This document shows, in pieces, positions 1 to 9,601 of a stretch of 64,000 nucleotides of DNA. This DNA comes from Bathynomus jamesi (Eukaryota; Arthropoda; Malacostraca; Isopoda; Cirolanidae): NCBI GenBank assembly GCA_023014485.1, contig JAJOZX010005521.1:159001-223000 (forward strand), written 5' to 3'. The position numbers were made by a program, and so were the translations under genes. The stretch's first letter is position 1; each line of letters opens with the position of its first letter. Under the pieces are notes generated by a model that was given only the letters and a program-made list of their open reading frames with translations, ran no database searches and was not told where the DNA came from.

Positions 1-535
1 TGATTTAAAGTCACAGAAAGACAACTTTAAGCCAAGTCAAGTTTTGGACGAAAAGGAAACGACTTTTATAAGTTGCAATAAAGACTGTATATGTAACAAG
101 ATGGGAAAGTGAACATATTTTTCATTATTTATCTCGTTATTCCGCCAAATAAATATTAGGTATTCGCAACATAGCAAATGGAGTAAGAGCTAAGCTTTGC
201 ACAAAGGGTATACTCGCATCATTTGTACTGTATATATTAACAAAACCTGAAATGTCACAACATCATGCCATTAGCTTCAAAAATACAAACCTCTATGTTA
301 AATTTATTAACTGATCATATATTTGATTAACTATTAAACTATACAATCAAAATTGAAATTTTTTCGGGGGTAACCTAGTTCTCCTTTCAAACACTCGATG
401 ACAGAAGAGAAAAATAACTAACGTAAAAGTGGGTGGAGTTTCGGATCCAATTGTAAGTAATCTTTGGTTGAATTTTATGTCTCCAAACATTTTGTAAGAC
501 TGCGGATTTTATGTTTTAGGAGTGTATCTCTTTTT
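1..535. other. No recognised feature
   Basis: A+T-rich sequence with no convincing coding region, repeat or RNA gene visible. The short reading frame beginning at 464 is antisense to the non-LTR remnant on the other strand and looks like chance. Confidence 0.5.
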
Positions 536-840
536 TTATGCAGGAAGGAGGGTCCAAGGGTGAATGCCCGCAAAAACGTTCCTCCCATAGAGGAAGAAGA
601 GAGCCAAAATCAAGGTCCAATTTTTTTCGAGATGCCTGGACACTCTGTGCTTGAAAGATGGTAGGTCATAGACAGGGGGAAAGATGGATTGAGGAAGATT
701 GTTCCAGAGTTGACTGGTTGAGTAGATGAAAGACTGAAAATACTGATTAATCCTTGCATTAGAGAGTTGGACAGAAAAGGAATGAAAATGTATCAAAATT
801 CTGGTACTGCGTGCTCTCCTTACAGGAGGAGGAGGTACAG
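536..840 (-). pseudogene. Non-LTR retrotransposon, C-terminal fragment (distal part)
   Basis: The minus-strand frame reads through a stretch typical of the extreme C-terminus of reverse transcriptases annotated as mobile element jockey-like. It has a phenylalanine/isoleucine-rich lead-in, then the motif SQLWNNLPQSIFP and a final LPSFKHRVSRHL. The frame is open upstream to about 840, where it reads VPPPPVRRARSTR. This is the natural continuation of the fragment at 1588-1937, so the two pieces are one copy split by an insertion. No catalytic motif of the reverse transcriptase lies here. Identification rests on recognising the family's C-terminal signature; the exact clade is not determined. Confidence 0.65.
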
Positions 841-1595
841 AAAAACGATATATACTTACAACATGGTATTGTACGTGGTACCCTTATTTCTTAATTAAAT
901 ATAAATTATTAATTAATTGAATTAAATATCTACAAAATTGCCTCAGGATTGGCGACATAGCCTATTGGGAATGAAATTAATTACCATGCATAGAACCCCA
1001 TATGTAGGCATTGGGCCTGCATGACAACAAGAAAACCAAATTTATTATTTCGTATTCAAAATTCTCCATTGCTGACTCGTGAAAATTACTTCGAGAGAAG
1101 AGTCAACGAACTTTGCAAAATCAGCAAATAATAAAATACGAAGATTTATATTAGCGGTTCGCTCGGAGCTTGCTTATGTTAAACCCTGCTTTTAAGCAAG
1201 GAAGATGTACTTTATCGTCTTATAAGTTCTGAGTGAAATCCTCATAATATAAAACGTAATAACTATAAAAAGGATAGGCCTATTCCTTCAGGTATTTAAG
1301 TGTAGTGAATGCCTATAGCAAATAAACCGAAAGGGATCGTCGCGCCCTACGAACAAAAGCGAGGCCCAACGAAATAATAACGTGGGGTAATTTCTTTGTT
1401 TACCATTAGGCAACGCAAATACCGAAGGCAAATAAACATAAAGAGGTCTTTTGAAGACCTACATATACATAACTCTCTAACGAAAAAACGTACGGCTTTT
1501 GTCGTTAACTCTCCACTGAAATCTGCTGGAAATTTCCAACGGATGAGGGTATCAGGCAATCAACCCATAGCCCTATATAGTTTTTTAACAGGAGG
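822..1595. mobile_element. Unidentified insertion (830-1587) flanked by an 8-bp duplication
   Basis: The word ACAGGAGG occurs at 822-829 and 1588-1595, exactly where the minus-strand non-LTR reading frame is interrupted. Removing 830-1587 and one copy of the word joins the two halves of the protein at a proline run. The 758-bp insert carries no coding region I recognise and no obvious terminal inverted repeat; the only short frames in it look random. An 8-bp duplication would suit a hAT-like element, but the duplicated word lies in a GGAGGAGG run, so the boundary could be off by a few bases. Confidence 0.5.
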
Positions 1596-1937
1596 CATGG
1601 AGTTAGAGACTTCAGAAGAGCAGTGTCCGTTATAATAGCGATGGTAAAGAGAGAGTGAAACAGCATTTCGGTAAAGAGGGAGAGATTTAAGGCAGTCAGT
1701 AAGAGGCGTGGAATTGATGAGACGAAAACCTTTTGATTCCACCCGGTCAAGTAGAGCTGTGTGGGTTGAGCCACCACACACATGAGAAGCGTACTCCATA
1801 CAGAGGCGGACAAGCTCCCTGTACAGAGGTAGCAGCTGAATGAGGGTGAAGAAAGTGCGGAGCAGGAACAGCACACCCAATGGCGTATCCAGGAAAAATG
1901 CTGCTCGGGGCGAGTTCTCAAAGTGCTGCTCCCTCAT
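1588..1937 (-). pseudogene. Non-LTR retrotransposon, C-terminal fragment (proximal part)
   Basis: The minus-strand frame contains LYRELVRLCMEYASHV followed by STHTALLDRVESKGFRLIN. This is the characteristic segment downstream of the reverse transcriptase catalytic domain in jockey-like elements of arthropods, where a conserved G(L/I)VRP-MEY-S-VW block precedes a leucine-rich region. It then runs into a SS-x8-MPP stretch at about 1590, where the 758-bp insertion interrupts it. The fragment is truncated upstream at about 1937, so the copy is a 5'-truncated, dead remnant. The same-strand fragment at 536-840 completes the C-terminus. Confidence 0.7.
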
Positions 1938-2046
1938 AACTTACGTGCTAAATTAAACCCAAAGCTTAGTGAGATATCTTTATTACAAATCTAAATAAGT
2001 ACAGTATATTTACACTTAAACGGTTACACTTTTGTTTTCTGCCTTT
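1938..2046 (-). other. Probable 3' flank of the hAT remnant
   Basis: A+T-rich sequence between two minus-strand remnants. It contains TTGTAATAAAGATATC on the minus strand, compatible with a polyadenylation region for the hAT C-terminus at 2047-2243. Nothing else is visible. Confidence 0.3.
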
Positions 2047-2243
2047 CTAAATAGTCATCTTCCTAGCCTTCAGTGAGGCAAACTCGTCTATCACAGCTTC
2101 GAAGTCACTTGACTCGGCTAGTTCACGCTCAATGGAGAGGATGGCTAGATTACTGAACCTAGACTGGCTTATTGTGGATCTGAAGGAGGTCGTAATCAGT
2201 TTCAGTTTGGAGAAGCTCCTCTCACACGTTGCAACGCTCACAG
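2047..2243 (-). pseudogene. hAT transposase, C-terminal dimerisation fragment
   Basis: The minus-strand frame reads ATCERSFSKLKLI, then a block with RSTISQSRFSNLAILSIERE and a terminal FASLKARKM. This is the hAT family C-terminal dimerisation region of the DUF4371/ZMYM1-like subgroup, whose hallmark is (S/C)ERSFSKLK(L/I)IKT-R--M-Q-RL--LA-LSIE. The fragment stops exactly at 2243, where a different hAT-type terminus (CAGGGGCGG) begins, so the older element was probably split there by that insertion. The rest of the transposase is absent from this window. It is clearly related to, but diverged from, the hAT A/B family described below. Confidence 0.7.
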
Positions 2244-2450
2244 CAGGGGCGGATATACCGCCGGTGCAGCCGGTGCAAAGCACTGGGGCTCAAACGTCTT
2301 AGGGGCCCACTCTCAGAACCCAGTAAAATTAATCTGAAGAGTTATTCAAACAAATTACAATTATGCCAAAATGTAAATCAAATACACAAAAGACAATCAA
2401 TACAAATTACAGTGTATATATATATGTGTATGTATATGTATATGTATATA
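2244..2450 (+). mobile_element. hAT-type terminus, remainder not located
   Basis: Sequence beginning CAGGGGCGGATATACCGCC resembles the terminal inverted repeat of DUF4371-type hAT elements. It is followed by a G/C-rich subterminal stretch and then A+T-rich DNA. It starts precisely where the hAT remnant on its left stops. The expected partner end and 8-bp duplication (GCTCACAG) were not found downstream. The plus-strand hAT N-terminal exon at 15306-15731 may belong to the same element, since everything between is later insertions; this is inference. Confidence 0.4.
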
Positions 2451-3182
2451 CAGGGTGGGCCGAAAGTCTGGATCCATAGGAAAATATTTATTTTAATACA
2501 TAAATTACAACAAATGGTAAATACTTAAAATGAATATCAACTTTAACTCGTAAATGCGTATCCGTGATACTGTACAGTAGTTCGTACTCCAGTATAAATA
2601 CTCAAATACTTTTTTTATTTCAGCCCAGAAATGGCTTCGAATCTAACAACAGAAGACCGGGTAGAACTTGTGCTCATGTACGCAAGACAGGGCGCTACAC
2701 ACAGAGAAGTTGCTACCGAATTCAATAGAAATCATCCTGATAAGCATCCAGTAACACATGCGACTGTTGGCAAGTTGTTTAAACGTTTCAAAGAAACAGG
2801 AAGTGTACATGATCGACGGCGTTCTGGTCGTCCAAAAACTGCAACTGATGAAAATACCTCTGCAATGGTATGTGAAACTTTAACGAATAGTCCAGTAAAG
2901 TCAACAAGAAGATTATCAAATGGAACACGCATCTCGAGAACGTCAATTCGAAGAATTATTAAAAATCATAAATTCCATCCCTAAGTGTCTCGATGTCAGA
3001 GGCCGCCAATTTGAGCATTTGTTATAATTTGTTGTTTATACTGGAGTACGAACCAGTGTACAGTATCACGGATACGCATTTACGAGTTAAAGTTGATATT
3101 CATTTTAAGTATTTACCATTTGTTGTAATTTATGCATTAAAATAAATATTTTCCTATGAATCCAGACTTTCGGCCCACCCTG
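2451..3182 (+). mobile_element. Mariner-like element with about 148-bp inverted repeats
   Basis: The element starts CAGGGTGGGCCGAAAGTC and ends with the reverse complement. It is flanked by TA on both sides, the target site of the IS630/Tc1/mariner superfamily. The terminal inverted repeats run from 2451 to about 2600 and from about 3035 to 3182 with only scattered differences. At 732 bp it is internally deleted: only the DNA-binding part of a transposase remains. The termini resemble those at 63471 (CAGGGTGTCTC), which bounds a DD41D-type transposase, so both may belong to the same broad clade. Confidence 0.85.
2631..2984 (+). pseudogene. Mariner-like transposase, N-terminal DNA-binding part only
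   Basis: A 117-residue product starting at the ATG at 2631. It holds a helix-turn-helix region (about residues 8-50, with GATHREVATEFN), the motif KRFKETGSVHDRRRSGRPKT at about residues 49-69, and a second helix-turn-helix-like stretch ending in SRTSIRRII. This order is typical of the paired-like N-terminal domain of Tc1/mariner/rosa-type transposases, in which the GSV-D--RSGRP word links the two helical subdomains. The DDE catalytic domain is missing because the frame stops at 2984 and the 3' inverted repeat begins some 50 bp later. It may bind the inverted repeats but cannot catalyse transposition. The start is chosen by agreement with the family. Confidence 0.75.
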
Positions 3183-3213
3183 TATATATATATATGTGTG
3201 TGTGTATATATAT
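3183..3213. repeat. TA/TG microsatellite, insertion site of Gypsy-C
   Basis: Alternating TA and TG dinucleotides directly between the mariner-like element and the left Gypsy-C LTR. The matching TA tract right of Gypsy-C is at 15218-15250, so Gypsy-C inserted into a microsatellite. The flanks TATAT and TACAT match at 4 of 5 bases. Confidence 0.8.
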
Positions 3214-3366
3214 TGTGGTGCCGCGTTTGTTAGCGGGCTAGAGATAAAGTAAAGGCCAATTTGAGGCTTTATTCAACATAAACATAGCATAGATCTGAAA
3301 CACAGAAAACAATAATTAGTAAAGACTTGTTACACAGAAAACAATAATTAGTAAAGACTCATTACA
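3214..3366 (-). repeat. Gypsy-C LTR (3' LTR in element orientation)
   Basis: A 153-bp LTR starting TGTGGTGCCGCG on the plus strand and ending CATTACA. It matches 15068-15217 apart from small indels and substitutions. It contains an internal duplication of about 28 bp built around ACACAGAAAACAATAATT. Confidence 0.88.
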
Positions 3367-3384
3367 TTCCTCTCTTCTTTTATA
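3367..3384 (-). promoter_or_regulatory. Gypsy-C polypurine tract
   Basis: On the minus strand the bases next to the LTR read AAAAGAAGAGAGGAA, a polypurine tract directly adjoining the 3' LTR. This is the plus-strand DNA primer site in LTR retrotransposons. Confidence 0.75.
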
Positions 3385-3451
3385 ATACGTGATACATTGC
3401 ACGGTAAGAAACAAAACGACAAGTTCAAGATATTTTGGAAGAAAGAAGAGT

Positions 3452-4310
3452 CTACAAGTTTAGGCGTTGAGCTGGGTATCTGATTCGAGTGCTTCTTCTC
3501 AGAGGGGGACTCGTCTCGGAGGTTACTGACACAGGTGGGCCTCTCTCGACTTCGACTGGAGTCGCTTCGACGGGAGCTGTTGGGACCGTGTGTCGGCGGA
3601 TCTCAGCGGGTTCTGAGTCGTCCGTTAGCGGGGTGGAATTGATTGGCGGACTGGGTACGGGGGGTTCATAGTGATTCGTGTCATCCGTATTGCTACGTCC
3701 CGCCGGTGCCAGGTCCCTGATGGATACGGTATCTTCTCTCCCATTCGGATGCCGTATAAACGCGTAGTTGGGGTTTGCCTCAATTAACTCAACTTCCTCG
3801 ACGAGGGGGTCGTTCTTGGATCGGCGAATGAATTGGCGAAGGAGTACAGTTCCCGGAGAAGACAGCCACGTCGGTAGTGCAGAACCGGTAGAAGTACGCC
3901 GCGGGTGCGTGAATAGACGCTCGTGAGGAGTTTCGTTCGTGGCCGTACACAGCAGCGATCTAATCGAGTGCAGCGCGTCTGGTAGGACGGACTCCCATTG
4001 CGACATCGGCAACCCGCGATCTTCTATGGCTAGTTTGATGGTGTTCATGATGATTCCATTGTAACGTTCGCATTGCCCGTTTCCTTGGGGGTGATACGGC
4101 GTTGTGCGACTAGTCGCGATACCATGTTTAGTTAGGAACAGTTTTAGTTCCGAAGACATAAACGATGTCCCTCGATCTGTGTGGATGTAAGAGGGAGTTC
4201 CGAAGGTAGAAAATAACTCGGTGAGACGGGCGATAACGGTTGACGTGTTCGTATCACGGCACGGGAAGGCAAAAGGAAAGCGTGAATACTCGTCGATTAC
4301 TGTTAGGATT
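3452..4310 (-). pseudogene. Gypsy-C integrase catalytic core and C-terminus
   Basis: The minus-strand frame downstream of a stop at about 4308 reads ILTVIDEYSRFPF, then the DDE core motif HTDRGTSFMSSEL and, in the 235-residue open part, TTPYHPQGNGQCERYNG with the catalytic glutamate. The family integrates retrotransposon DNA in the nucleus. After the core come a chromodomain-free C-terminus with an SH3-like stretch (VEEVELIEANPNYAFIRH) and a proline/serine-rich tail ending in RRSTRIRYPAQRL. That tail is the usual terminus of this Gypsy type. A TAA at about 4306-4308 separates it from the zinc-binding part, so it cannot be translated as one protein. Confidence 0.8.
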
Positions 4311-4672
4311 TAAGGTCGCGAAGTTGCGCTCGGAAGCGGGCCTTTAAAGTCGATGTTAAGTCGGTCAAACGGGGACATGGCCCGTATTAAGTGACTAACT
4401 TCTGGTTTATAGTACTGTGGCTTACATTTAGCGCATGTTTGGCATTCCGACGTAACTCGTTTGATGTCATCCACTGAGAATGGTAGGTTCCTAGCTCTCA
4501 CAAAATGAGTCATTCGGCGGACTCCTGGGTGTATCAGATTAACATGCAGCTGGGCGAGGGATATTCTTGGAGTAGCAGCGCAAAAGGATCGCGACAATGC
4601 GTTGCGGCTCGGTTCTCGGGGCCCGGTCTGTATTTTATTGTGAATGAGTAGCCGGCTAGTTCTACACGCCAA
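4310..4672 (-). pseudogene. Gypsy-C integrase zinc-binding domain
   Basis: This minus-strand frame contains HVNLIHPGVRRMTHFVR followed by CQTCAKCKPQYYKPE. It is the HHCC zinc-binding domain that precedes the integrase core, then a stretch (FDRLNIDFKGPLP) holding the first catalytic aspartate. It overlaps the RNase H frame at 4534-4878 in another phase, so a frameshift lies between about 4534 and 4672. The frame ends at the stop noted for the integrase core. The part upstream of about residue 35 reads a random frame. Confidence 0.75.
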
Positions 4673-4878
4673 CGGAGAATCTTATCGTTCTTAATACGAC
4701 CAGTAGCTTTTCCATCGAACATGAAAGATACGCTCCGCTGGTCGGTGACGACAGTAAAGTGTCGATAAGCTAAGAAGTGCTTCCACTTGCGAATGGATTC
4801 GATTACAGCGTATGCCTCCTTTTCAACGATGTGATGGCGACGTTCTGTGTTATTCAGAGCGCGAGAAAAGAACGCCAC
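4534..4878 (-). pseudogene. Gypsy-C RNase H domain
   Basis: The frame reads AFFSRALNNTERRHHIVEKE, KHFLAYRHFTVVTDQRSVSFM and GYSFTIKYRPGPENRAA, the standard series of the retrotransposon RNase H domain with its catalytic Glu and Asp. The upstream part with the first aspartate (VETDASSSAIGATL) lies at the end of the preceding frame (ending 4854), so a frameshift lies at about 4860-4878. Expected function is removal of RNA template during reverse transcription in the particle. Confidence 0.8.
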
Positions 4879-6714
4879 CGGGCGGCCGTTCTGGTGAGGG
4901 TGGCTCCGATTGCTGAAGAGGAAGCGTCCGTCTCCACAGTGAACGGCAGTTCTTCATCGATTGAACCGACGACAGCTTTCGAGATATCATCTTTGAGTGT
5001 TTGGATCGTTGATACTTCCTCGCGAGTTAATGGGAATGATGAAACGTTGAGCAGAGGTTTGATCTTGAGGGAATAGTTCTGAATCCATTTAGCATAGTAT
5101 GCGAATAGTCCGATTACGCGTTGTAGAGACGACTTGTTGCGAGGAGTTTGAAGTTCTTGTAGTGGCCGGAGGCGTTCGGGATCGGGCCGCAATACGCCAT
5201 GAGAGATAGAATATCCAAGCAGGTGCACTGATGTCATCGAAAGCTTGCATTTTTCCTTGTTTAGACTCAGATTTACTCGTTTAGCGGCTTCCCAGAAATG
5301 TCGAAGGTTCTCATCGTGCTCTTCCCAAGTGGTTCCGCAGATGGTGAGATCGTCGAGGTAGGCGTATGTTGATGATAAGTTGTTCGAGGATATGAATTCG
5401 TTCATGACGCGCTGGAAGGCCGCGGCTCCGTTAGTTACTCCCATAGGGATCCTTCTGAATTGGTATAGATTTCCGTCAGCCTCGAATGCTGTGAAAGGTC
5501 GTTCAGACGGATCGATTTCTACCTGGTAGTATGCGCTTGACAGATCAATTACGCTGTAGTATTTGTGTTGTGAGACTTTGTTGGCTATATCATCGATTCG
5601 CGGAAGAAGATATGCATCTAGCATGGTAAATCGGTTGACGGTTTGAGAGAAATCGATTACCATGCGTTTTTGTTTTGTTTCGGTAGATGTGATGACTACT
5701 TGAGCACGCCAGGGTGAGTTACTGGGTTCAATTATCTCATCCCTGAGTAGCTTTTCGATTTCTTTCCCAATGAAAATTTTGTCCTCAGAGCAAAATCGTC
5801 TGGACTTCGTGGCGATGGGACGACAATCGGCAGTTAAGTTGCCGAATAGTGGTGGGGCTGAAATTCTTGATCGAGTAAGGCCGCATATATGGAGTGCTGG
5901 CTCCGGACCTCCGAAACTGATGTTCAATTCCTTGTGTCTGATTAAGAATGGGGTACCGAGTATTATGTCAGCGCACAGATCCGACAAGACGGATAGTTCG
6001 AGCTTTTCGTAGTCGCGGTCTCCCATCGTAACCTTCACTGTACATCGACCTGAGATGGCTGCGGATAGATTAGGCGAAGCCATTGATACGACGCCCGAGT
6101 GCGGAAGAATGGGCAGCTCTAAGTGTTTGGCTAGATCCCCACGAATGAAGTTGTCCGAACTGCCAGTATGCAACAAGGCGAGACACGAACGGCCGTTGAC
6201 GAGGATATCGACTGTTGAGTTGGTAGGCATGGAGGAGCTACACGATAGAGTGGTACTAATGGTCGCTAATGCTGCGGCTGAATGAGACGCTGTGGTTTTA
6301 TCCTGTTTTTGACGTGCCGAAGAAGTACTTGAGCGGCAGACTTTGGCCCAGTGGCCGGTCTTTTCACATTTCGCACAGATAGAATCCTTTGCTGGACACC
6401 TGCTTCGTGGGTGGCGTCGAGACCCGCAGAAGAAGCACAGAGCGGCTTTGTTGTCGAAATTCGTAGCGGCTGAAGAGTTTGGGAGATCGTCTCCTTGGAC
6501 GCAGGCAGGCCGGGCAGAGTCAGTAGTCGGCGACGGTTCGTGGCGAGAGCCAGTGGCTGCAACAGCACCGTAATGAGTGAGGTACGATTCTGAGTTTTTC
6601 TGGGCCTGATCTAATGTTCGAGCCTGGACGATAGCCTTTTCCAGTGAGAGTGTGTCATTTTCGAGTAAGCGGGTACGGATGGCACTATCTCTAATTCCTC
6701 GGATGAAAGGGTCT
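4854..6714 (-). pseudogene. Gypsy-C gag C-terminus, protease and reverse transcriptase
   Basis: A long minus-strand frame (about 620 residues in element sequence; it enters from the Gypsy-A LTR at 6714). In order it holds a gag tail, two CCHC zinc knuckles (CFFCGSRRHPRSRC and CAKCEKTGHWAKVC), an aspartic protease region with LLHTGSSDNF at about residue 184, and a reverse transcriptase with PRIDDIANKVSQHKYYSVID, an RIPMGVTNGAAAFQR stretch and the active site YLDD at about residue 457. Gag and pol are in one continuous frame. The protease active site reads H-T-G where the family has D-T-G, so this copy would be protease-dead. The frame breaks inside RNase H at 4854. Confidence 0.88.
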
Positions 6715-7979
6715 TGTAGTGCCTTGCACCACAAGAGTATTCTTTATTAGTGAAAACTGCCACAAATTGGCATGAGTGAAATATTTAAATCTAAAATAAA
6801 TAAATAAATACAAGTTAAATATGTCCAGTGATCAAATTTAATTCTTAAGAATTCAGTGTGGTGTGACTAGACATGAATGGGCTTTTAAGGATTATTTTGG
6901 CTGGTTGGTAAAATTGTTAAGTAAAAACAAACTTGTGTGCAACGACAACACAAAGGACGCCAAAAAAACCATTATTATTCGAAATCACCCCGCCAGCAAG
7001 CAAAGTTCCTTTGTGGTATGTTTTGTATTTATAATATTTATTCTTTACTATTTCATATCTGTATGCAATACCGCATACTGCAGATACTAACGCCTTATAC
7101 CGTTTGCAATTAGTACTAAGATTCATACTACAAATAGTAATGTAAGATTCATATAATAAATTACTTAGGCTAAGTTAGGTCTAGGCAAAGCCAAATTGTA
7201 ACTAGCCTAACTGAGGCCTACCATAGTCTTTGTTTTAGATTAACCTCAGCTCAATATGTTGAAGAGGCAAAGGCCTGCCTATTAAATTTCTTAGTATATT
7301 TTACTTTATAAGCCTATTATGTTTCAGTTATTTTCTTAGCAGATGGCCTACTAATCATTTGTAGCCTACATATTCCTTAGTCTTCCCATTCAACTTAACA
7401 CAATCCCATAATGAGAATTAACTGTAATTTATCATCCACAGGTTACTGGGCCTATAAAGCATATGTATATTGATTATTAATTTTGCCATTTTTATTATCT
7501 TTTTCTCCGAAATATTACTTACAGTATTCTTGTCTGTCTCTTTGCAGACAAGGTTGTCATTGTGGCTATTATCTTTTTATTATTATTATTGTTTTATATT
7601 ATTATTACTATATTGTATTATATATATTACTATATTATTATTATTATTATTGTATTATTGCATATTCATTATTATAATCAGTATTATTTGCAGACTGTTA
7701 TATATTAGCCAAACGGGCCATTATTTAATCTCACCATTATAAGTCCATCAAAGTTGTTACGGGTAAAAATCCCCTTTGCATATACTCATTAATTGTTGTC
7801 AATAAAATATAAAAATTCATATTGATTTAATAATCAGTCCTTCCCTTCTTTTATTAAAATTAACTTTGCGCCGCAGTGCCGGATGCCAATCTAGTACTTG
7901 GGCGCTGGTGACCCTGGCATATAGTTAATTATCTACGTAAACTTGTAAAGGTCTAAATAAATAAAACCGGACTCTTACA
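6715..7979 (+). repeat. Gypsy-A 5' LTR
   Basis: A 1,265-bp direct repeat of 13334-14593, very A+T-rich, with TG...CA ends. A short mainly (TAT)n stretch lies at about 7575-7680. The open frames predicted here are low-complexity artefacts. The LTR supplies the promoter and polyadenylation signals, but I could not pick out a specific TATA box with confidence. Confidence 0.93.
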
Positions 7980-7981
7980 AT

Positions 7982-8000
7982 TGGTAACCTCCTGGAGTGA
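7982..8000 (+). promoter_or_regulatory. Gypsy-A primer binding site
   Basis: The sequence TGGTAACCTCCTGGAGTGA starts 2 bp after the 5' LTR. A TGG start right after the LTR is the usual complement of a tRNA 3' CCA end. The tRNA was not identified. Confidence 0.55.
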
Positions 8001-8530
8001 CCAAACACCGTAATTTATGCAAAAAAAAAAATTTCTAAAAGTTTTTTCTCAATTTTTGTCAATATATTCAGTCTGCATCTATAATTTTATTAAATTCACT
8101 AGTACAAAGCACTCACCTGTACTGGAAGTGTATTCTATTGCAAAATATATTCCTTTTATTTTGCCTTTTTATAAATCAGCATTTTCTAAAATTTTTTTAT
8201 GCAAATTTACTTATATTTTGCAAACAGCCTATACGCAGACTATTTTTCTGCTAATATTGGGCTACATCATAAAAAAATTTTTTACTTATCTTGCAAATAG
8301 CCTATACGCAGACTATTTTTCTGCTAATATTGGGCTACATCATAAAAAAAAAAAAAAAAAAAAAAATTTACGTAACTTTTTGTTATTGGCATTCATAACT
8401 CAATTGAGTCTCATACTCAACCAAGCTTACCTGAAGCCATTATTTACATTCAACAACATTTGTTGAAATCTTGTCAGTTTGTGACACATTTTAAATTTTT
8501 TTTAGTACCTTGTAACAAATAATAGCCACA
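8001..8530 (+). other. Gypsy-A untranslated leader with a short duplication
   Basis: A+T-rich leader between primer site and gag. A stretch of about 60 bp beginning GCAAACAGCCTATACG at about 8220 is repeated at about 8292 (GCAAATAGCC...). An adenine run follows at 8344-8366. The 149-residue frame across it is phenylalanine/lysine-rich and not considered coding. Confidence 0.6.
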
Positions 8531-9565
8531 ATGACCAATAACAACCTAGGGTCATCCAACGGTGGTACTCCAAATTCACCACCTATAACGGACTTTCTCA
8601 CAATGTATCAGCCTACCACTCCACAATTCACCGCTGAAGAGCCTGGAATCTTTGTGAGTCAACTGCGGGATTATTTTGAGATAAAAGGAGTTACGGACCC
8701 ACGAACCAAGTTCCTTGTCACAAAGAACCTCCTGCCTACACAAGTATACAAAGTAGTGCGGGATGTAACTCTATTGCCTCCGTCTGACCAAGCTTTTGAG
8801 AGCCTCCTCAGCGAGTTAGTCAGGAGACTCGGCCAATCAGAAGAAGAGCGACTCAATGCTCTACTCAAGGACCAAGTTCTTGGGGATCAAACGCCAACAG
8901 CCTTCCTGAGACATCTGCAAGACCTGGCTGGACAGACCAATGAAGACGATAAAAACTCACCCTTAATGCGACGCCGCTTCCTCAATGGTCTCCCTACTGC
9001 CCTACGGCCAATGCTCCGTTGTATGCCAGATGATACAGACCTCCTCACAATGGCCAAAACAGCTGATAAGATGATGATTGAAATCCACCTTGGCCAAGTA
9101 GATAACCACACCCATCACCCCCAAATCTGTGCCACGCAGGACGACAATCTGAGTCCGGCTGCACAAGGTCTTAAAGTATCCAACGAAATTCTACAAACAC
9201 TTAAAGAAGAATTTAAAGCTCTCCGAATAGAGCTAGCTAACAACAGGGAACGAGAGAGAAGTTCTTCAAGACGAGGACGACCCTCTGGTCCAATTAGAGC
9301 CTCCCAATATGAACCTGGACAACGCCTCGTTCTCCTACAACCACAGCCACCGCAAACAGGTCAGTTGGTTGCTCCTAATCCAAATCTATTAGCCTTACCT
9401 CATCCTCAATCCTCAATCCCCACTACTCAGCCCCATTCTCAACCTATTTCCTTACCACAGTCTACTGTTCATACCCCTCCTTGCTGGTATCATGAAAAGT
9501 TTAAAGATCGTGCAACGCGCTGTCTCACACCTTGCCCATGGACTCCTAACCCTCCTTTAAACTAA
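8531..9565 (+). CDS. Gypsy-A Gag
   Basis: Intact 344-residue Gag starting at the ATG at 8531. The N-terminal half (about residues 30-190) is the capsid-like region of arthropod Gypsy Gag proteins, with [20 protein letters not shown] and [20 protein letters not shown] basic, arginine/serine-rich linker follows ([15 protein letters not shown]), then a proline/glutamine-rich stretch. It ends in [20 protein letters not shown], the cysteine/histidine cluster that this lineage carries instead of the classic CCHC knuckle. Gag forms the particle in which reverse transcription occurs. The stop TAA at 9563-9565 directly follows the slippery heptamer TTTAAAC, and pol lies in the -1 frame. Confidence 0.88.
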   Translation: MTNNNLGSSNGGTPNSPPITDFLTMYQPTTPQFTAEEPGIFVSQLRDYFEIKGVTDPRTKFLVTKNLLPTQVYKVVRDVTLLPPSDQAFESLLSELVRRLGQSEEERLNALLKDQVLGDQTPTAFLRHLQDLAGQTNEDDKNSPLMRRRFLNGLPTALRPMLRCMPDDTDLLTMAKTADKMMIEIHLGQVDNHTHHPQICATQDDNLSPAAQGLKVSNEILQTLKEEFKALRIELANNRERERSSSRRGRPSGPIRASQYEPGQRLVLLQPQPPQTGQLVAPNPNLLALPHPQSSIPTTQPHSQPISLPQSTVHTPPCWYHEKFKDRATRCLTPCPWTPNPPLN

Positions 9566-9601
9566 CCAGGCTGGTGTCACAGGCGTCTGACGCTACAGCC
9601 T
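9556..9601 (+). promoter_or_regulatory. Programmed -1 ribosomal frameshift signal (gag-pol)
   Basis: The heptamer T TTA AAC (9556-9562) lies exactly in gag phase as X XXY YYZ, immediately before the gag stop. After a 5-nt spacer (9563-9567) a hairpin can form. AGGCTG (9568-9573) pairs with CAGCCT (9596-9601), and GTGTCA (9574-9579) with TGACGC (9588-9593, one G-U pair), around an 8-nt loop with a 2-nt bulge. The pol phase is open from 9550, so a -1 slip leads straight into protease. The layout matches known retroviral and retrotransposon signals; function is inferred. Confidence 0.75.

Noticed and set aside
4777..6573. Plus-strand frames of 76-100 residues across Gypsy-C
   Set aside because: They are antisense shadows of the minus-strand pol frame.
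7470..7742. Hydrophobic 64-90-residue frames in the Gypsy-A LTR
   Set aside because: They arise from a TAT-rich stretch; the 3' LTR and solo LTR have different lengths there and do not keep the frame.
8017..8466. 149-residue frame in the Gypsy-A leader
   Set aside because: Lysine/phenylalanine-rich low complexity over an adenine run and a duplicated segment; no family signature and it precedes gag in another frame.
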